Shown here piece by piece: positions 25,351-33,247 of a stretch of DNA of 64,000 nt (positions are counted from its first letter, which is position 1; every line of letters begins with the position of its first letter). Below the pieces are notes generated by a model that saw only the letters and a program-made list of their open reading frames with translations, did no database searches and was not told the origin of the DNA. Both the position numbers and the translations under genes were made by a program. Source of the DNA: JABDJX01 sp039942715. Its GTDB lineage: Bacteria > Pseudomonadota > Alphaproteobacteria > Rhodobacterales > Rhodobacteraceae. The stretch is taken from NCBI GenBank assembly GCA_039942715.1, contig JBDVBY010000006.1, positions 186,001 through 250,000 of the forward strand, given 5' to 3'.

Positions 25351-26508
25351 ATGACAATTGTGCCCGTCACTTCGGCTGATCTTAGCGCTGTGGAAGTTAG
25401 TTGGTTTTCCGCATTATGCTCTGACGATTATCAGTTCTTAGGCGTGCCCGATGGCGACTTGCGAAGCAGTTGGGCACACTGTCGCGATATTTTGATTGAG
25501 GCCGAAAAGCAGGGGTTTCGCAATATTCTGGCCCCGTCTTCTTATCAGGTGGGCCAAGACACGCTGTCTTTTGTGGCAGGCTGCGCGCCACTGACCACAA
25601 AGATCAACATGCTGGCGGCGGTGCGCTGTGGTGAAATGCAGCCCATAATGCTGGCCCGCACAATTGCTACGCTTGATCACATGTTGGAAGGGCGTTTGAC
25701 GATTAACATCATCTCATCCGACTTCCCCGGTGAAAAAGCCGAGAGCAATTTCCGCTACCAGCGCTCGCGCGAAGTTGTCGAAATTCTGCGTCAGGCGTGG
25801 ACTCAGGACGAGATCAACTATGCAGGCGAAGTCTACACCTTCGAAAACGTGCCCACCGGCCCGGCCAAACCCTATCAGCAAAACGGTGGCCCGTTGATGT
25901 ACTTTGGCGGTTACTCGCCCGCGGCCTTGGAACTTTGCGGTCAGCATTGCGATGTCTACTTGATGTGGCCTGAACCAAAAGATCAGCTGGCCCAGCGCAT
26001 GAAAGACGTCCATGCAGTCGCTGACAAATACGGTCGCACGCTGGATTACGGGCTGCGCGTACACATGATCGTACGCGATACCGAGGCCGAAGCGAAGGAA
26101 TACGCCGACTACATCGTCTCAAAACTCGATGACGAATACGGCCAGTTGATCCGCGAACGCGCCCACGACAGCGGCTCGCTCGGAGTGAGCCATCAGGCAA
26201 AAGCCCGCGAGTTGGCCGACAAGTTTGGCTATGTCGAACCGCATCTTTGGACGGGCGTTGGGCGGGCGCGCTCGGGCTGTGGCGCCGCTCTTGTTGGGTC
26301 CACCGATCAAGTGCTTTCCCAAATCGAAGATTATAAGAAAATGGGCATCCGCTCATTTATCTTTTCGGGGTATCCGCACATTGATGAATGTATTTCCTTT
26401 GGCCAGCGCGTTTTGCCAAACTTGGAAACATGTTCCTTACCGCACGCCTACGGACGTGTCCCGGCATCCACACCAGCCACGCCTCTGGGCGTAGGAGAGC
26501 GCAAATAA
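25351..26508 (+). CDS. SsuD-like FMNH2-dependent (sulfonate) monooxygenase, LLM class
   Basis: Bacterial-luciferase-like flavin monooxygenase, 385 residues. Aligned by eye with E. coli alkanesulfonate monooxygenase, it keeps the residues used there. W206 (VYLMWPEP) matches W196, R236 and H238 (GLRVHMIVRDT) match R226 and H228, R307 (GVGRARSG) matches R297, and Y341 (SGYPHIDE) matches Y331. The flavin region MYFGGYSPAALEL is also clear. The SsuD Cys54 loop differs (SSYQVGQ). This supports desulfonation of an organosulfonate to an aldehyde and sulfite with reduced flavin from the reductase two genes downstream. A different substrate is still possible. It starts the operon after an AGGGAAG site. 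Its stop overlaps the next start as TAATG. Confidence 0.87.
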   Translation: MTIVPVTSADLSAVEVSWFSALCSDDYQFLGVPDGDLRSSWAHCRDILIEAEKQGFRNILAPSSYQVGQDTLSFVAGCAPLTTKINMLAAVRCGEMQPIMLARTIATLDHMLEGRLTINIISSDFPGEKAESNFRYQRSREVVEILRQAWTQDEINYAGEVYTFENVPTGPAKPYQQNGGPLMYFGGYSPAALELCGQHCDVYLMWPEPKDQLAQRMKDVHAVADKYGRTLDYGLRVHMIVRDTEAEAKEYADYIVSKLDDEYGQLIRERAHDSGSLGVSHQAKARELADKFGYVEPHLWTGVGRARSGCGAALVGSTDQVLSQIEDYKKMGIRSFIFSGYPHIDECISFGQRVLPNLETCSLPHAYGRVPASTPATPLGVGERK

Positions 26509-27410
26509 TGACGATGGAAAGAGTATCCCTGCCCGGCGGTATCGAGATGAGCCGCATTGTGTATGGCATGTGGCGCGTTGGCGATGATGCCGACACGTCG
26601 CCCGCGCATGTGCGTGCCAAAATCGAGGCATGCCTTGCGCAAGGGATCACCACGATTGATCAGGCTGACATCTATGGCGGCTATGTTGCAGAGGGCATCC
26701 TCGGGGATTGCCTAAAAGAAAACAAAGGTTTGCGAGATAAACTTGAGATCGTAACCAAGTGCGACATCGTTGCTCCCGCAGGCCGTTACAGCGATGCAAG
26801 GGTGAAACACTACGACACCTCTGCCGCGCATATCGAGCGCTCGATCGAAAATTCGCTGAGCGATATGGGCATTGATCACATCGACTTGCTGCTCATCCAC
26901 CGCCCTGATCCATTGATGAACCATCACGAGACGGGCGCAGCACTCGACGCTGCTGTGACCTCCGGCAAAGTACGCGCAATTGGCGTGTCCAACTTCAAGC
27001 CATGGGATTGGGAGCTTTTGCAATCGGCAATGAGCACACCACTGGCAACCAACCAGATCGAAATCAGCCTTTCGGCGCATGAGGCGCTTACAAACGGCGA
27101 CGTTGCTTTTCATCAGCGCCACGGTATTTCACCCATGGCGTGGTCCCCGCTTGGGGGCGGCGCATTGATGGACGCCAATGCGACGGGTGAACTCCGCCAG
27201 TTGATGTCGCGTGTCGCACTGGAAACCGGCACAGATGAAGCTGCGGTCGCCGTCGCGTGGCTTCTGGCGCATCCAAGCAAGATCATCCCGGTCATGGGCA
27301 CCAACACGATTTCCCGCATTGACGCGCTAAGCGATGCGCTCAAGATCAACATGGACCGCCAAACCTGGTTCGAACTTTACACCGCCGCTTTGGGCCGCGA
27401 GGTTGCTTAA
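26508..27410 (+). CDS. Aldo/keto reductase (YdhF-like)
   Basis: NADPH-dependent carbonyl reductase of the AKR superfamily, 300 residues. I use ATG 26508 (MTMERVSLPGG), after TAGGAGAG and overlapping the monooxygenase stop by one base. The catalytic tetrad is visible: D51 and Y56 in IDQADIYGGY, K84 in IVTKCD and H131 in LLLIHRPDP. VRAIGVSNF and MGTNTISRI are family signatures. Placed directly after a desulfonating monooxygenase, it would suit reduction of the aldehyde product, as the SmoB reductase does in sulfoquinovose desulfonation. The substrate is inferred from position only. Confidence 0.9.
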   Translation: MTMERVSLPGGIEMSRIVYGMWRVGDDADTSPAHVRAKIEACLAQGITTIDQADIYGGYVAEGILGDCLKENKGLRDKLEIVTKCDIVAPAGRYSDARVKHYDTSAAHIERSIENSLSDMGIDHIDLLLIHRPDPLMNHHETGAALDAAVTSGKVRAIGVSNFKPWDWELLQSAMSTPLATNQIEISLSAHEALTNGDVAFHQRHGISPMAWSPLGGGALMDANATGELRQLMSRVALETGTDEAAVAVAWLLAHPSKIIPVMGTNTISRIDALSDALKINMDRQTWFELYTAALGREVA

Positions 27411-27411
27411 A

Positions 27412-27918
27412 GTGAGCGCCTCCCAAACGACTTTTCGCCCCGATGCGGATGACCCAAAAGCGTTTCGCAACGCGCTTGGCTCCTTTGCAACGGGCGTTAC
27501 AATCGTGACCTGCAACTCCACGCATGGACCTTTGGGTATCACCGCCAATAGCTTTGCCTCTGTCTCGCTTGACCCGCCACTTGTGCTGTGGTCGCCCGCG
27601 CGTGCCTCAAAACGGTTTGCCGCGTTTGAGACGGCAGAGCATTTTGCGATCCACGTGTTGAGCGAAGATCAAAAGGACTTTTGCAATGTCTTTGCTGCGG
27701 AGGGGGGCAACTTTGCTGATCTGACGTGGCAACCAAGCGCAAACGACGTGCCGCTGATCGAAGGCTGTCTGACGCGCTTTGAATGCACCCGCCACGCAGT
27801 CCATGATGGAGGAGATCATGCGATCATCGTAGGGCGCGTCGAAGCTGTTACGGTATGTGAGGGAAAATCGTTGATCTTTTCGGGAGGGTCCTTCGGACGG
27901 TTCGAAAACCTCGATTAA
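27412..27918 (+). CDS. Flavin reductase family protein (FMN reductase partner)
   Basis: Supplies reduced FMN to two-component monooxygenases. 168 residues starting at GTG 27412, one base after the preceding TAA. FRNALGSFATGVTIVTC, GPLGITANSFASVSLDPPLVLW and FAIHVLSEDQKDF are the flavin-binding signatures of the HpaC/FRP-like family. Co-transcription with the SsuD-like gene makes it the obvious partner. The gap to the transporter genes is 58 bp, with a GGGAGGA site before dctQ, so one transcript is likely. Confidence 0.92.
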   Translation: MSASQTTFRPDADDPKAFRNALGSFATGVTIVTCNSTHGPLGITANSFASVSLDPPLVLWSPARASKRFAAFETAEHFAIHVLSEDQKDFCNVFAAEGGNFADLTWQPSANDVPLIEGCLTRFECTRHAVHDGGDHAIIVGRVEAVTVCEGKSLIFSGGSFGRFENLD

Positions 27919-27976
27919 AACGACAAAAAGTCCCCAAATAACAAAAGCATAAAGGGGCAAAGGGAGGAGACGCGCA

Positions 27977-28567
27977 ATGGCGCTACTAAACGGTCTGCTG
28001 AAACCTTTTCAGCTGTGGAACGATGCCGTTCTGCCGATTGGGCGATGGGTCTCTATCGCTGCGATTGCGCTGATGGTGTTTGCGATCCTTATTCAGGTTT
28101 TCTTCCGCTATGTCCTGAACGCCGCCTTGCCCTGGCCGGATGAGGCCGCGCGTTTCATGATGCTTTGGCTCACGGGCTTGATGGCGCCCATTGCATTTCG
28201 CCAGGGCGGTTTTGTTGCGATCGACATGGTGGTGCAAGCCATGCCTGCAAAGATCGGTGAAATCGTCTCGCTGTTCCTGTTGTTCATTTCCGCAGGCGTC
28301 CTTGCCATGGCAATCAGCATCGGCTGGAGCGAAGTTACAGGCTTTGGCGGCAAGTTTGCGACAGCCGCGCTCTACGTGCCTGCGGCGCTCGATTTCAGCG
28401 AATGGTTTCGGGTGCCACGCTCGTGGATGATGGCCTCGCTGTTGGTTGGCGTGATCCTGCTGCTCATTGTGAACATCGAGCTTATCTTGCGCGCCATCAT
28501 TTCGATGATGGGTGGAGGCGATGGGTTGAAAGACCTTGCCCCCGAAGATGACATTATAGCGGAGTGA
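27977..28567 (+). CDS. dctQ: TRAP transporter small permease (DctQ family), second system
   Basis: Small membrane subunit, 196 residues, four predicted helices. VFFRYVLNAALPWPDEAARFMMLWL is the DctQ hallmark around residues 38-62. It follows the flavin reductase with a strong GGGAGGA site and precedes the large permease by six bases. It shares little with the first system beyond family motifs, which fits a different substrate. Confidence 0.92.
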   Translation: MALLNGLLKPFQLWNDAVLPIGRWVSIAAIALMVFAILIQVFFRYVLNAALPWPDEAARFMMLWLTGLMAPIAFRQGGFVAIDMVVQAMPAKIGEIVSLFLLFISAGVLAMAISIGWSEVTGFGGKFATAALYVPAALDFSEWFRVPRSWMMASLLVGVILLLIVNIELILRAIISMMGGGDGLKDLAPEDDIIAE

Positions 28568-28573
28568 TTTGAT

Positions 28574-30067
28574 ATGCTGATCTGGTTCCTCCCCGTCTTC
28601 CTGATCTTCTTAATGATCGGACTTCCCGTCTTTTTCGGGCTGCTCGCCGCCCCTGGCATCTTGTTATGGATGTCAGGTCAGGAAAAAGACATCACCCTTC
28701 TTTATCGCAATGTTTACAATGGCATGGACAGCTTCCCGCTGATGGCTATCCCGTTCTTCATGCTCGCAGGCGAGATGATGAATAAGGGCGGGATTACCGA
28801 ACGCCTTGTTGAATTCTCCCAAGCGCTGATGGGTCATTTGCGTGGAGGTCTGGCGCATGTGAACATCCTCTCATCCATGCTTTTCGCAGGCCTCTCCGGT
28901 TCTGCGGTCGCCGACACCTCCGCGCTTGGCTCAATGCTGATCCCGGCGATGGAAAAGCAAGGCTACACCCGCCGTTTTGCCGCCGCTGTCACGGCTGCAT
29001 CCTCCGTCATCGGCCCGATCATCCCGCCCTCGGGCATTATGATTATCTACGCCTATGTGATGGGTGAAAGCGTCGCCGCGCTGTTCCTTGCAGGTATCGT
29101 GCCGGGCGTGATGGTTGGTGTTGGTCTGATGCTGGTCGTGCGCGTTCTGGCGAACAAATACGATCTGCCAAAGGCTGAACGCATCGTCAAAAAAGGCATC
29201 ACCCTGACATCGCGTGAATACTGGGTATCGTTCGTTTTGCTGCGCCTGAACTTGGGTTGGATCATCTACGCCGTCTTCCGCGCCACAACAGGCATCGGGA
29301 CAGGAGAAGAGGCCAACGCCATGGTCACATTGGCCACTTTCCTTGTCGGCGTCGCCGCAGCGCACTTCTTCCTGATGGCAATGCGCCCAAAGGTTGAAGC
29401 CGATTTCCGGATGGTCACCAAGCGGGCCGTTGTGCCGCTTCAAACGCCTATCCTGATCCTTGGCGGCATTTTGTTAGGTGTCTTCACGCCGACAGAAGCC
29501 GCTGCCGTGGCCGTGTTTTACGCCGTGATCGTCGCCTTCTTTGTGCTCAAGACGATGACGCTCAAAGACCTGCCCGATGTGCTGAGCCGTTCGGCAATGA
29601 CATCTGCTGTTGTGTTGCTGCTTGTTGGCGCTGCGATGGCGTTTAAAACCGTCGTCTCACTTTCTTACGCGCCGCAAATTCTGGCCGACTACATCCTATC
29701 CCTGTCGGAAAATCCGCTGATCCTCTTATTCCTGATTAACATCCTGCTGTTCATTGTCGGTATGTTTCTTGATGCGGGCCCGGCAATTATCATTCTTGGG
29801 CCGATTTTGGGGCCGATCTTTGTGGACCTTGGCGTGCATCCGGTTCACTTTGCGATCATCATGTCGGTCAACCTGACCGTAGGGCTTGCCACGCCGCCGA
29901 TGGGACTTGTCTTATTTGTCGCCTCTTCGGTGGCCAACGAAAAGGTCGAAACCATCGCCAAGGCAATCCTGCCATTCCTCGCTGTCGAGATTTTCGTGAT
30001 CTTCCTGATCACCTACGTCCCGGCCATTTCGATGACGATCCCACGCCTAACAGGGTTCGTTAACTGA
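28574..30067 (+). CDS. dctM: TRAP transporter large permease (DctM family) with central insertion
   Basis: Main transport channel of the second TRAP system. FAGLSGSAVADTSALGSMLIPAM, GPIIPPSGIMIIYAYVMGESV, GVFTPTEAAAVAVFYAV and NLTVGLATPPMGLVLFV are conserved DctM motifs. It has 497 residues, against about 430 in typical members. The surplus is a stretch of about 60-70 residues around 215-285 (YWVSFVLLRLNLGWIIYAVF ... TLATFLVGVAAAHFFLMAM) that appears to add two membrane helices in the middle. A variant subfamily with this insert seems likelier than an error, because the frame is continuous and the composition normal. Confidence 0.93.
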   Translation: MLIWFLPVFLIFLMIGLPVFFGLLAAPGILLWMSGQEKDITLLYRNVYNGMDSFPLMAIPFFMLAGEMMNKGGITERLVEFSQALMGHLRGGLAHVNILSSMLFAGLSGSAVADTSALGSMLIPAMEKQGYTRRFAAAVTAASSVIGPIIPPSGIMIIYAYVMGESVAALFLAGIVPGVMVGVGLMLVVRVLANKYDLPKAERIVKKGITLTSREYWVSFVLLRLNLGWIIYAVFRATTGIGTGEEANAMVTLATFLVGVAAAHFFLMAMRPKVEADFRMVTKRAVVPLQTPILILGGILLGVFTPTEAAAVAVFYAVIVAFFVLKTMTLKDLPDVLSRSAMTSAVVLLLVGAAMAFKTVVSLSYAPQILADYILSLSENPLILLFLINILLFIVGMFLDAGPAIIILGPILGPIFVDLGVHPVHFAIIMSVNLTVGLATPPMGLVLFVASSVANEKVETIAKAILPFLAVEIFVIFLITYVPAISMTIPRLTGFVN

Positions 30068-30093
30068 CCAAAGCAACCAATAGGGAGAGACAA

Positions 30094-31167
30094 ATGCTAA
30101 AAGGTCTTACAACTGCGGCGCTTGCCGCAACACTGCTGGCAGGAAGTGCATTCAGCGCGCTTGCCGACGGCCACGCTGAATTCAAACTGCGGGCCACAGC
30201 AAACTCGAACGAGAACGACGAAGACTATGATGGTCTGGTTGTGTTCAAAAACTACGTCGAGCAAGCCTCGAACGGCAAAATCGAAGTTGAAATGTTCATC
30301 GGCACGCAGCTTTGCTCAAACGGTGCTGAGTGTTTGCAAGGCGTCGCTGACGGCGGCATCGATATCTACATCTCAACGTCTGGCGGTGCATCGGGCATCT
30401 TCCCCTTCGTTCAGGTGCTTGATCTGCCCTACCTGATGGCAGACGACCGCGTGGCCGAAGCAGCTCTTTCGGGCGGCACAGAGTTCATGACCAAAATGAA
30501 GGACATGACGCTTGAAGCTTCTGGAGGCATGATCCGCCTAATGACCGTGGGTAACACGGGCGGCTGGAGAAACTTTGCCAACACCAAGCGCCGCGTCGCG
30601 TCCCCTTCTGACATGGAAGGTCTAAAAATCCGCACCGTGGTTGCCGATCTTCCACAAGAGCTTGTCAAAGCACTTGGTGCTGCTCCTACGCCAATCCCAT
30701 GGCCTGAGCTGTTCACATCGTTCCAGACGGGCGTTGTTGAAGGTTCCAAGAACGGCATCACCGACATCATGGGTATGAAATTCCCGGATGCGGGTCTTCA
30801 GTACGTTACTCTTGACGGTCACGCCTACATGGGCGCGCTGTGGTTCATGAACAACGAAAACTTCAAAGCGATGCCTGCTGATCTGCAGCGCGTTGTTGTT
30901 GACGGGTTCTATCAGCTGCAGCAGGCCACGTTTGCCTCGCCAAAGCGCAAGTCGATCCAGGCATACCAAGAGTTCACAGCCGGAGGTGGCGATCTTTACG
31001 TGCCAACTCCTGACGAGAAAGCTGCATTCAAAGAAGCAGCGGCTCCTGTGTTTGACTGGTTCAAAGCAAACGTTGACGGTGGAGAAGACATCTTCAACGC
31101 ATTGTCGGCATCTGTTGCTGCTGCTGAGGCAGAAATTGACGCCGCACGCGCCGCAGACCTGAACTAA
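30094..31167 (+). CDS. dctP: TRAP transporter substrate-binding protein (DctP family), second system
   Basis: Periplasmic solute receptor, 357 residues. An ordinary Sec signal (residues 1-24, cut after SALA) replaces the Tat signal of the first system. The mature part has FKLRATANSNENDEDYDGLVVF at the start, then PSDMEGLKIRTVVADLPQELVKALGAAPTPIPWPELFTSFQTGVVEG, where the ligand-clamping Arg (KIRT) and the hinge sit. It ends the six-gene operon. The bound solute is presumably the monooxygenase substrate or a precursor. Confidence 0.93.
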   Translation: MLKGLTTAALAATLLAGSAFSALADGHAEFKLRATANSNENDEDYDGLVVFKNYVEQASNGKIEVEMFIGTQLCSNGAECLQGVADGGIDIYISTSGGASGIFPFVQVLDLPYLMADDRVAEAALSGGTEFMTKMKDMTLEASGGMIRLMTVGNTGGWRNFANTKRRVASPSDMEGLKIRTVVADLPQELVKALGAAPTPIPWPELFTSFQTGVVEGSKNGITDIMGMKFPDAGLQYVTLDGHAYMGALWFMNNENFKAMPADLQRVVVDGFYQLQQATFASPKRKSIQAYQEFTAGGGDLYVPTPDEKAAFKEAAAPVFDWFKANVDGGEDIFNALSASVAAAEAEIDAARAADLN

Positions 31168-31191
31168 GGTTTAGCGCTCATTGCAAAGATT

Positions 31192-31218
31192 GGCCGGCCC
31201 ATTGGGTCGGCCTTTTTT
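31192..31218 (+). terminator. Rho-independent terminator of the monooxygenase/TRAP operon
   Basis: A 9-bp stem (GGCCGGCCC / GGGTCGGCC, one G-U pair) with an ATT loop is followed by six T. It begins 25 bases after the dctP stop. Confidence 0.9.
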
Positions 31219-31229
31219 GTGAGCCGCGC

Positions 31230-31943
31230 TCACTGCCCAGTAAGAGCTTCAAGCACACCGTCAAAACGTTCGCCCGCCTCGGCCCGCGCGATCAGCTCTA
31301 ACAACCCAGCGCGTCCTATCCGGCGCTCGATGGCATCCACTTCCATCGCGGCTGCAATATACGAACGCCCCACGCCAAGCTTGCGAAACGCTCCGCGCCA
31401 CTGCCAAAACCGCTGCACATTACGGATATACACACGGTGCTCCCGCGTGATCTGCCCGTTCCATCGCGGATGATCCGCTACATGGGTGGCCAACCCCTCG
31501 TCAAACCATGTCGGAAAGGGTTGGCGCACGATATTGCGCAGCCCCATCGCGCGGTGCAACCGGGAGTGCGTCATCTCGTGGGTCAGCGTGCCGCGCGTCA
31601 AACCGCCCGGTGCCACCATCACGGCCATATCCGCAATGGAAAGACCGTTGCCGCGAATGCCAAAGTCTTGCGCGCAGGCTTTTGTCGCGCACAGAATAAG
31701 CGTCGGATTGGGCGGCGCATCCCCGAAAAATCGGGAAACCCGCGTCTTTGAGAAGGCCACAAGTTCTAAAAGCTCATCCGTTCGTTGCGGCGCATCGCTC
31801 CAAACACGCGGGGCGATCTCACTCAAACCATAGGCCTGCGGTGCGAGAACGCGATGTGTCCCGGGCAAAGCCGCTCCAACCACCATGGCGGCAAAGCACG
31901 CATTCACAATAGAGCTGAAGGTTCTCGCTATCATGCGCCACAT
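31230..31943 (-). CDS. Secreted or membrane-anchored HExxH metallopeptidase-like protein
   Basis: 237 residues, no family I can name with certainty. An N-terminal hydrophobic stretch (SSIVNACFAAMVVGAALPG) suggests export or anchoring. HEMTH at 122-126 is a zinc HExxH motif. PTWFDEGLATHVA at 145-155 supplies the downstream Glu (E149) of the EGLA type seen in gluzincin-like peptidases. VSRFFGDAPPNPTLILCATKAC resembles the beta-strand region before such active sites. The start could be ATG 31943 or 31934. It converges on the terminator of the preceding operon. Confidence 0.65.
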   Translation of the reverse strand: MWRMIARTFSSIVNACFAAMVVGAALPGTHRVLAPQAYGLSEIAPRVWSDAPQRTDELLELVAFSKTRVSRFFGDAPPNPTLILCATKACAQDFGIRGNGLSIADMAVMVAPGGLTRGTLTHEMTHSRLHRAMGLRNIVRQPFPTWFDEGLATHVADHPRWNGQITREHRVYIRNVQRFWQWRGAFRKLGVGRSYIAAAMEVDAIERRIGRAGLLELIARAEAGERFDGVLEALTGQ

Positions 31944-32027
31944 CTACCGCGCGCAGATGCATTGCTCAAACAGACGCACTAACCGACCGCCAAATCACCA
32001 CAAGTACCATGCTGTGAAACACAGCGA

Positions 32028-32963
32028 TCAAAAGGTTCGCACCGCATCCCATTTTTCAGGACCGACGATCAACCTCTTTGCTATTAAGGCGCTTATCAGG
32101 AACACGACGAAACCTGCAACGACATCGGATACGTAGTGAGCGCCTTGTGTAAGAATGGCAGGTAGCATCGGAATGTTAAAAAGGAGAAGTGGCAAGCCAA
32201 CAAGGGTGCGCCACGAATATACCACGACAAGCAATGCCATAATTGTATGATAGGATGGAAATGCAACCAGACCAAGTGTGGTAAAAGGTGGGACTGAAGT
32301 TGCACCACTTGCTACGCGTCGCAACATTTCAGTTTGGTATTCCGGCCCCACAACAAGGGTCATCTTACCCACGACATCCTCTGGAATGGTTTGGCTTATC
32401 GCAGGACCAAAACTTGGCCAAATCATCCATATCGCAACGGTCAAAAACAGCGAGACAGCGGCAGTTGTCAAGAAACGGTAGTGCGTTCGATCTTTACCGG
32501 ACAATGCAAGAACAGCCATCAGGAAGGCGAGTTGGAGCAATGACGTATTGTAGATGAATGCTAGAACGTTGCCCACGCCCGGCCAACTCGCCAACCAAGC
32601 CAGAACCCCTGACCATTTATAACCAATTGCGTCGTCTATCTCTTGAAGTATTGGGTCCAGCACAAGGGCATCGATCGGAAATCGCATTTCGATCAGGTTG
32701 GCGACGCTTGCCACAAAAATCAGATAGTATCCTAGGGAAATTGCGAGGCGGGCGACTTTTTCTGAGTCCAAGCGTATCCGGAAATACAGCCCTATTAAGA
32801 TCAAGCCGACTTGCAGACAAAGCGCGAGTGCTGTGAGCTCCAGATTTATCGCTACACCTTTGACCACCGCAACAATTGGCCAAAGGACAGAAAAGAACAG
32901 AGCAAGTGCTCCGAATGCACGTTCAGGTCCATTCAGGTATTTGGACACGGCCATGGCCTTCAT
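32028..32963 (-). CDS. PAP2-superfamily membrane phosphatase/phosphotransferase
   Basis: Integral membrane protein of 311 residues with about eight hydrophobic segments. LVAFPSYHTIMA (P236, S237, H239) and GAHYVSDVVAG (H276, D280) match the second and third catalytic motifs of PAP2 / lipid phosphate phosphatases, including the inositolphosphotransferase-like branch (PAP2_3). The active site would face the periplasm or outer membrane leaflet and act on a lipid phosphate or phospholipid head group. ATG 32963 or 32954 may be the start. It stands alone, divergent from pnp. Exact reaction unknown. Confidence 0.78.
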   Translation of the reverse strand: MKAMAVSKYLNGPERAFGALALFFSVLWPIVAVVKGVAINLELTALALCLQVGLILIGLYFRIRLDSEKVARLAISLGYYLIFVASVANLIEMRFPIDALVLDPILQEIDDAIGYKWSGVLAWLASWPGVGNVLAFIYNTSLLQLAFLMAVLALSGKDRTHYRFLTTAAVSLFLTVAIWMIWPSFGPAISQTIPEDVVGKMTLVVGPEYQTEMLRRVASGATSVPPFTTLGLVAFPSYHTIMALLVVVYSWRTLVGLPLLLFNIPMLPAILTQGAHYVSDVVAGFVVFLISALIAKRLIVGPEKWDAVRTF

Positions 32964-33247
32964 ATTTTATTTCCGCGCACCCATAAATACTCTTCTTGGC
33001 CATTAATTATCAGTTTGAATGCATTCAGGGCAAGCGACTTGCCGATGGCGGGACAGACGTGATCGCGAACGAAGAAGCAAGCAGTGCGAACACCCTTTCC
33101 AAACCTACGCATCTGCTGTAAGCCGCGCACATCTGAGACGTGACGCTTTGACCTTGGCGCATGAGATGATGGGTAAGGTCGGCGGTAATGGGGCCGCTAT
33201 ATCAACGGGTTAGACGGAACGCCGTACGAGCCCGAGAAGGATGCTAA

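Noticed and set aside
32964..33247. rpsO or a leader RNA upstream of pnp
   Set aside because: No ribosomal S15 frame and no clear stem-loop pair was seen in this gap.
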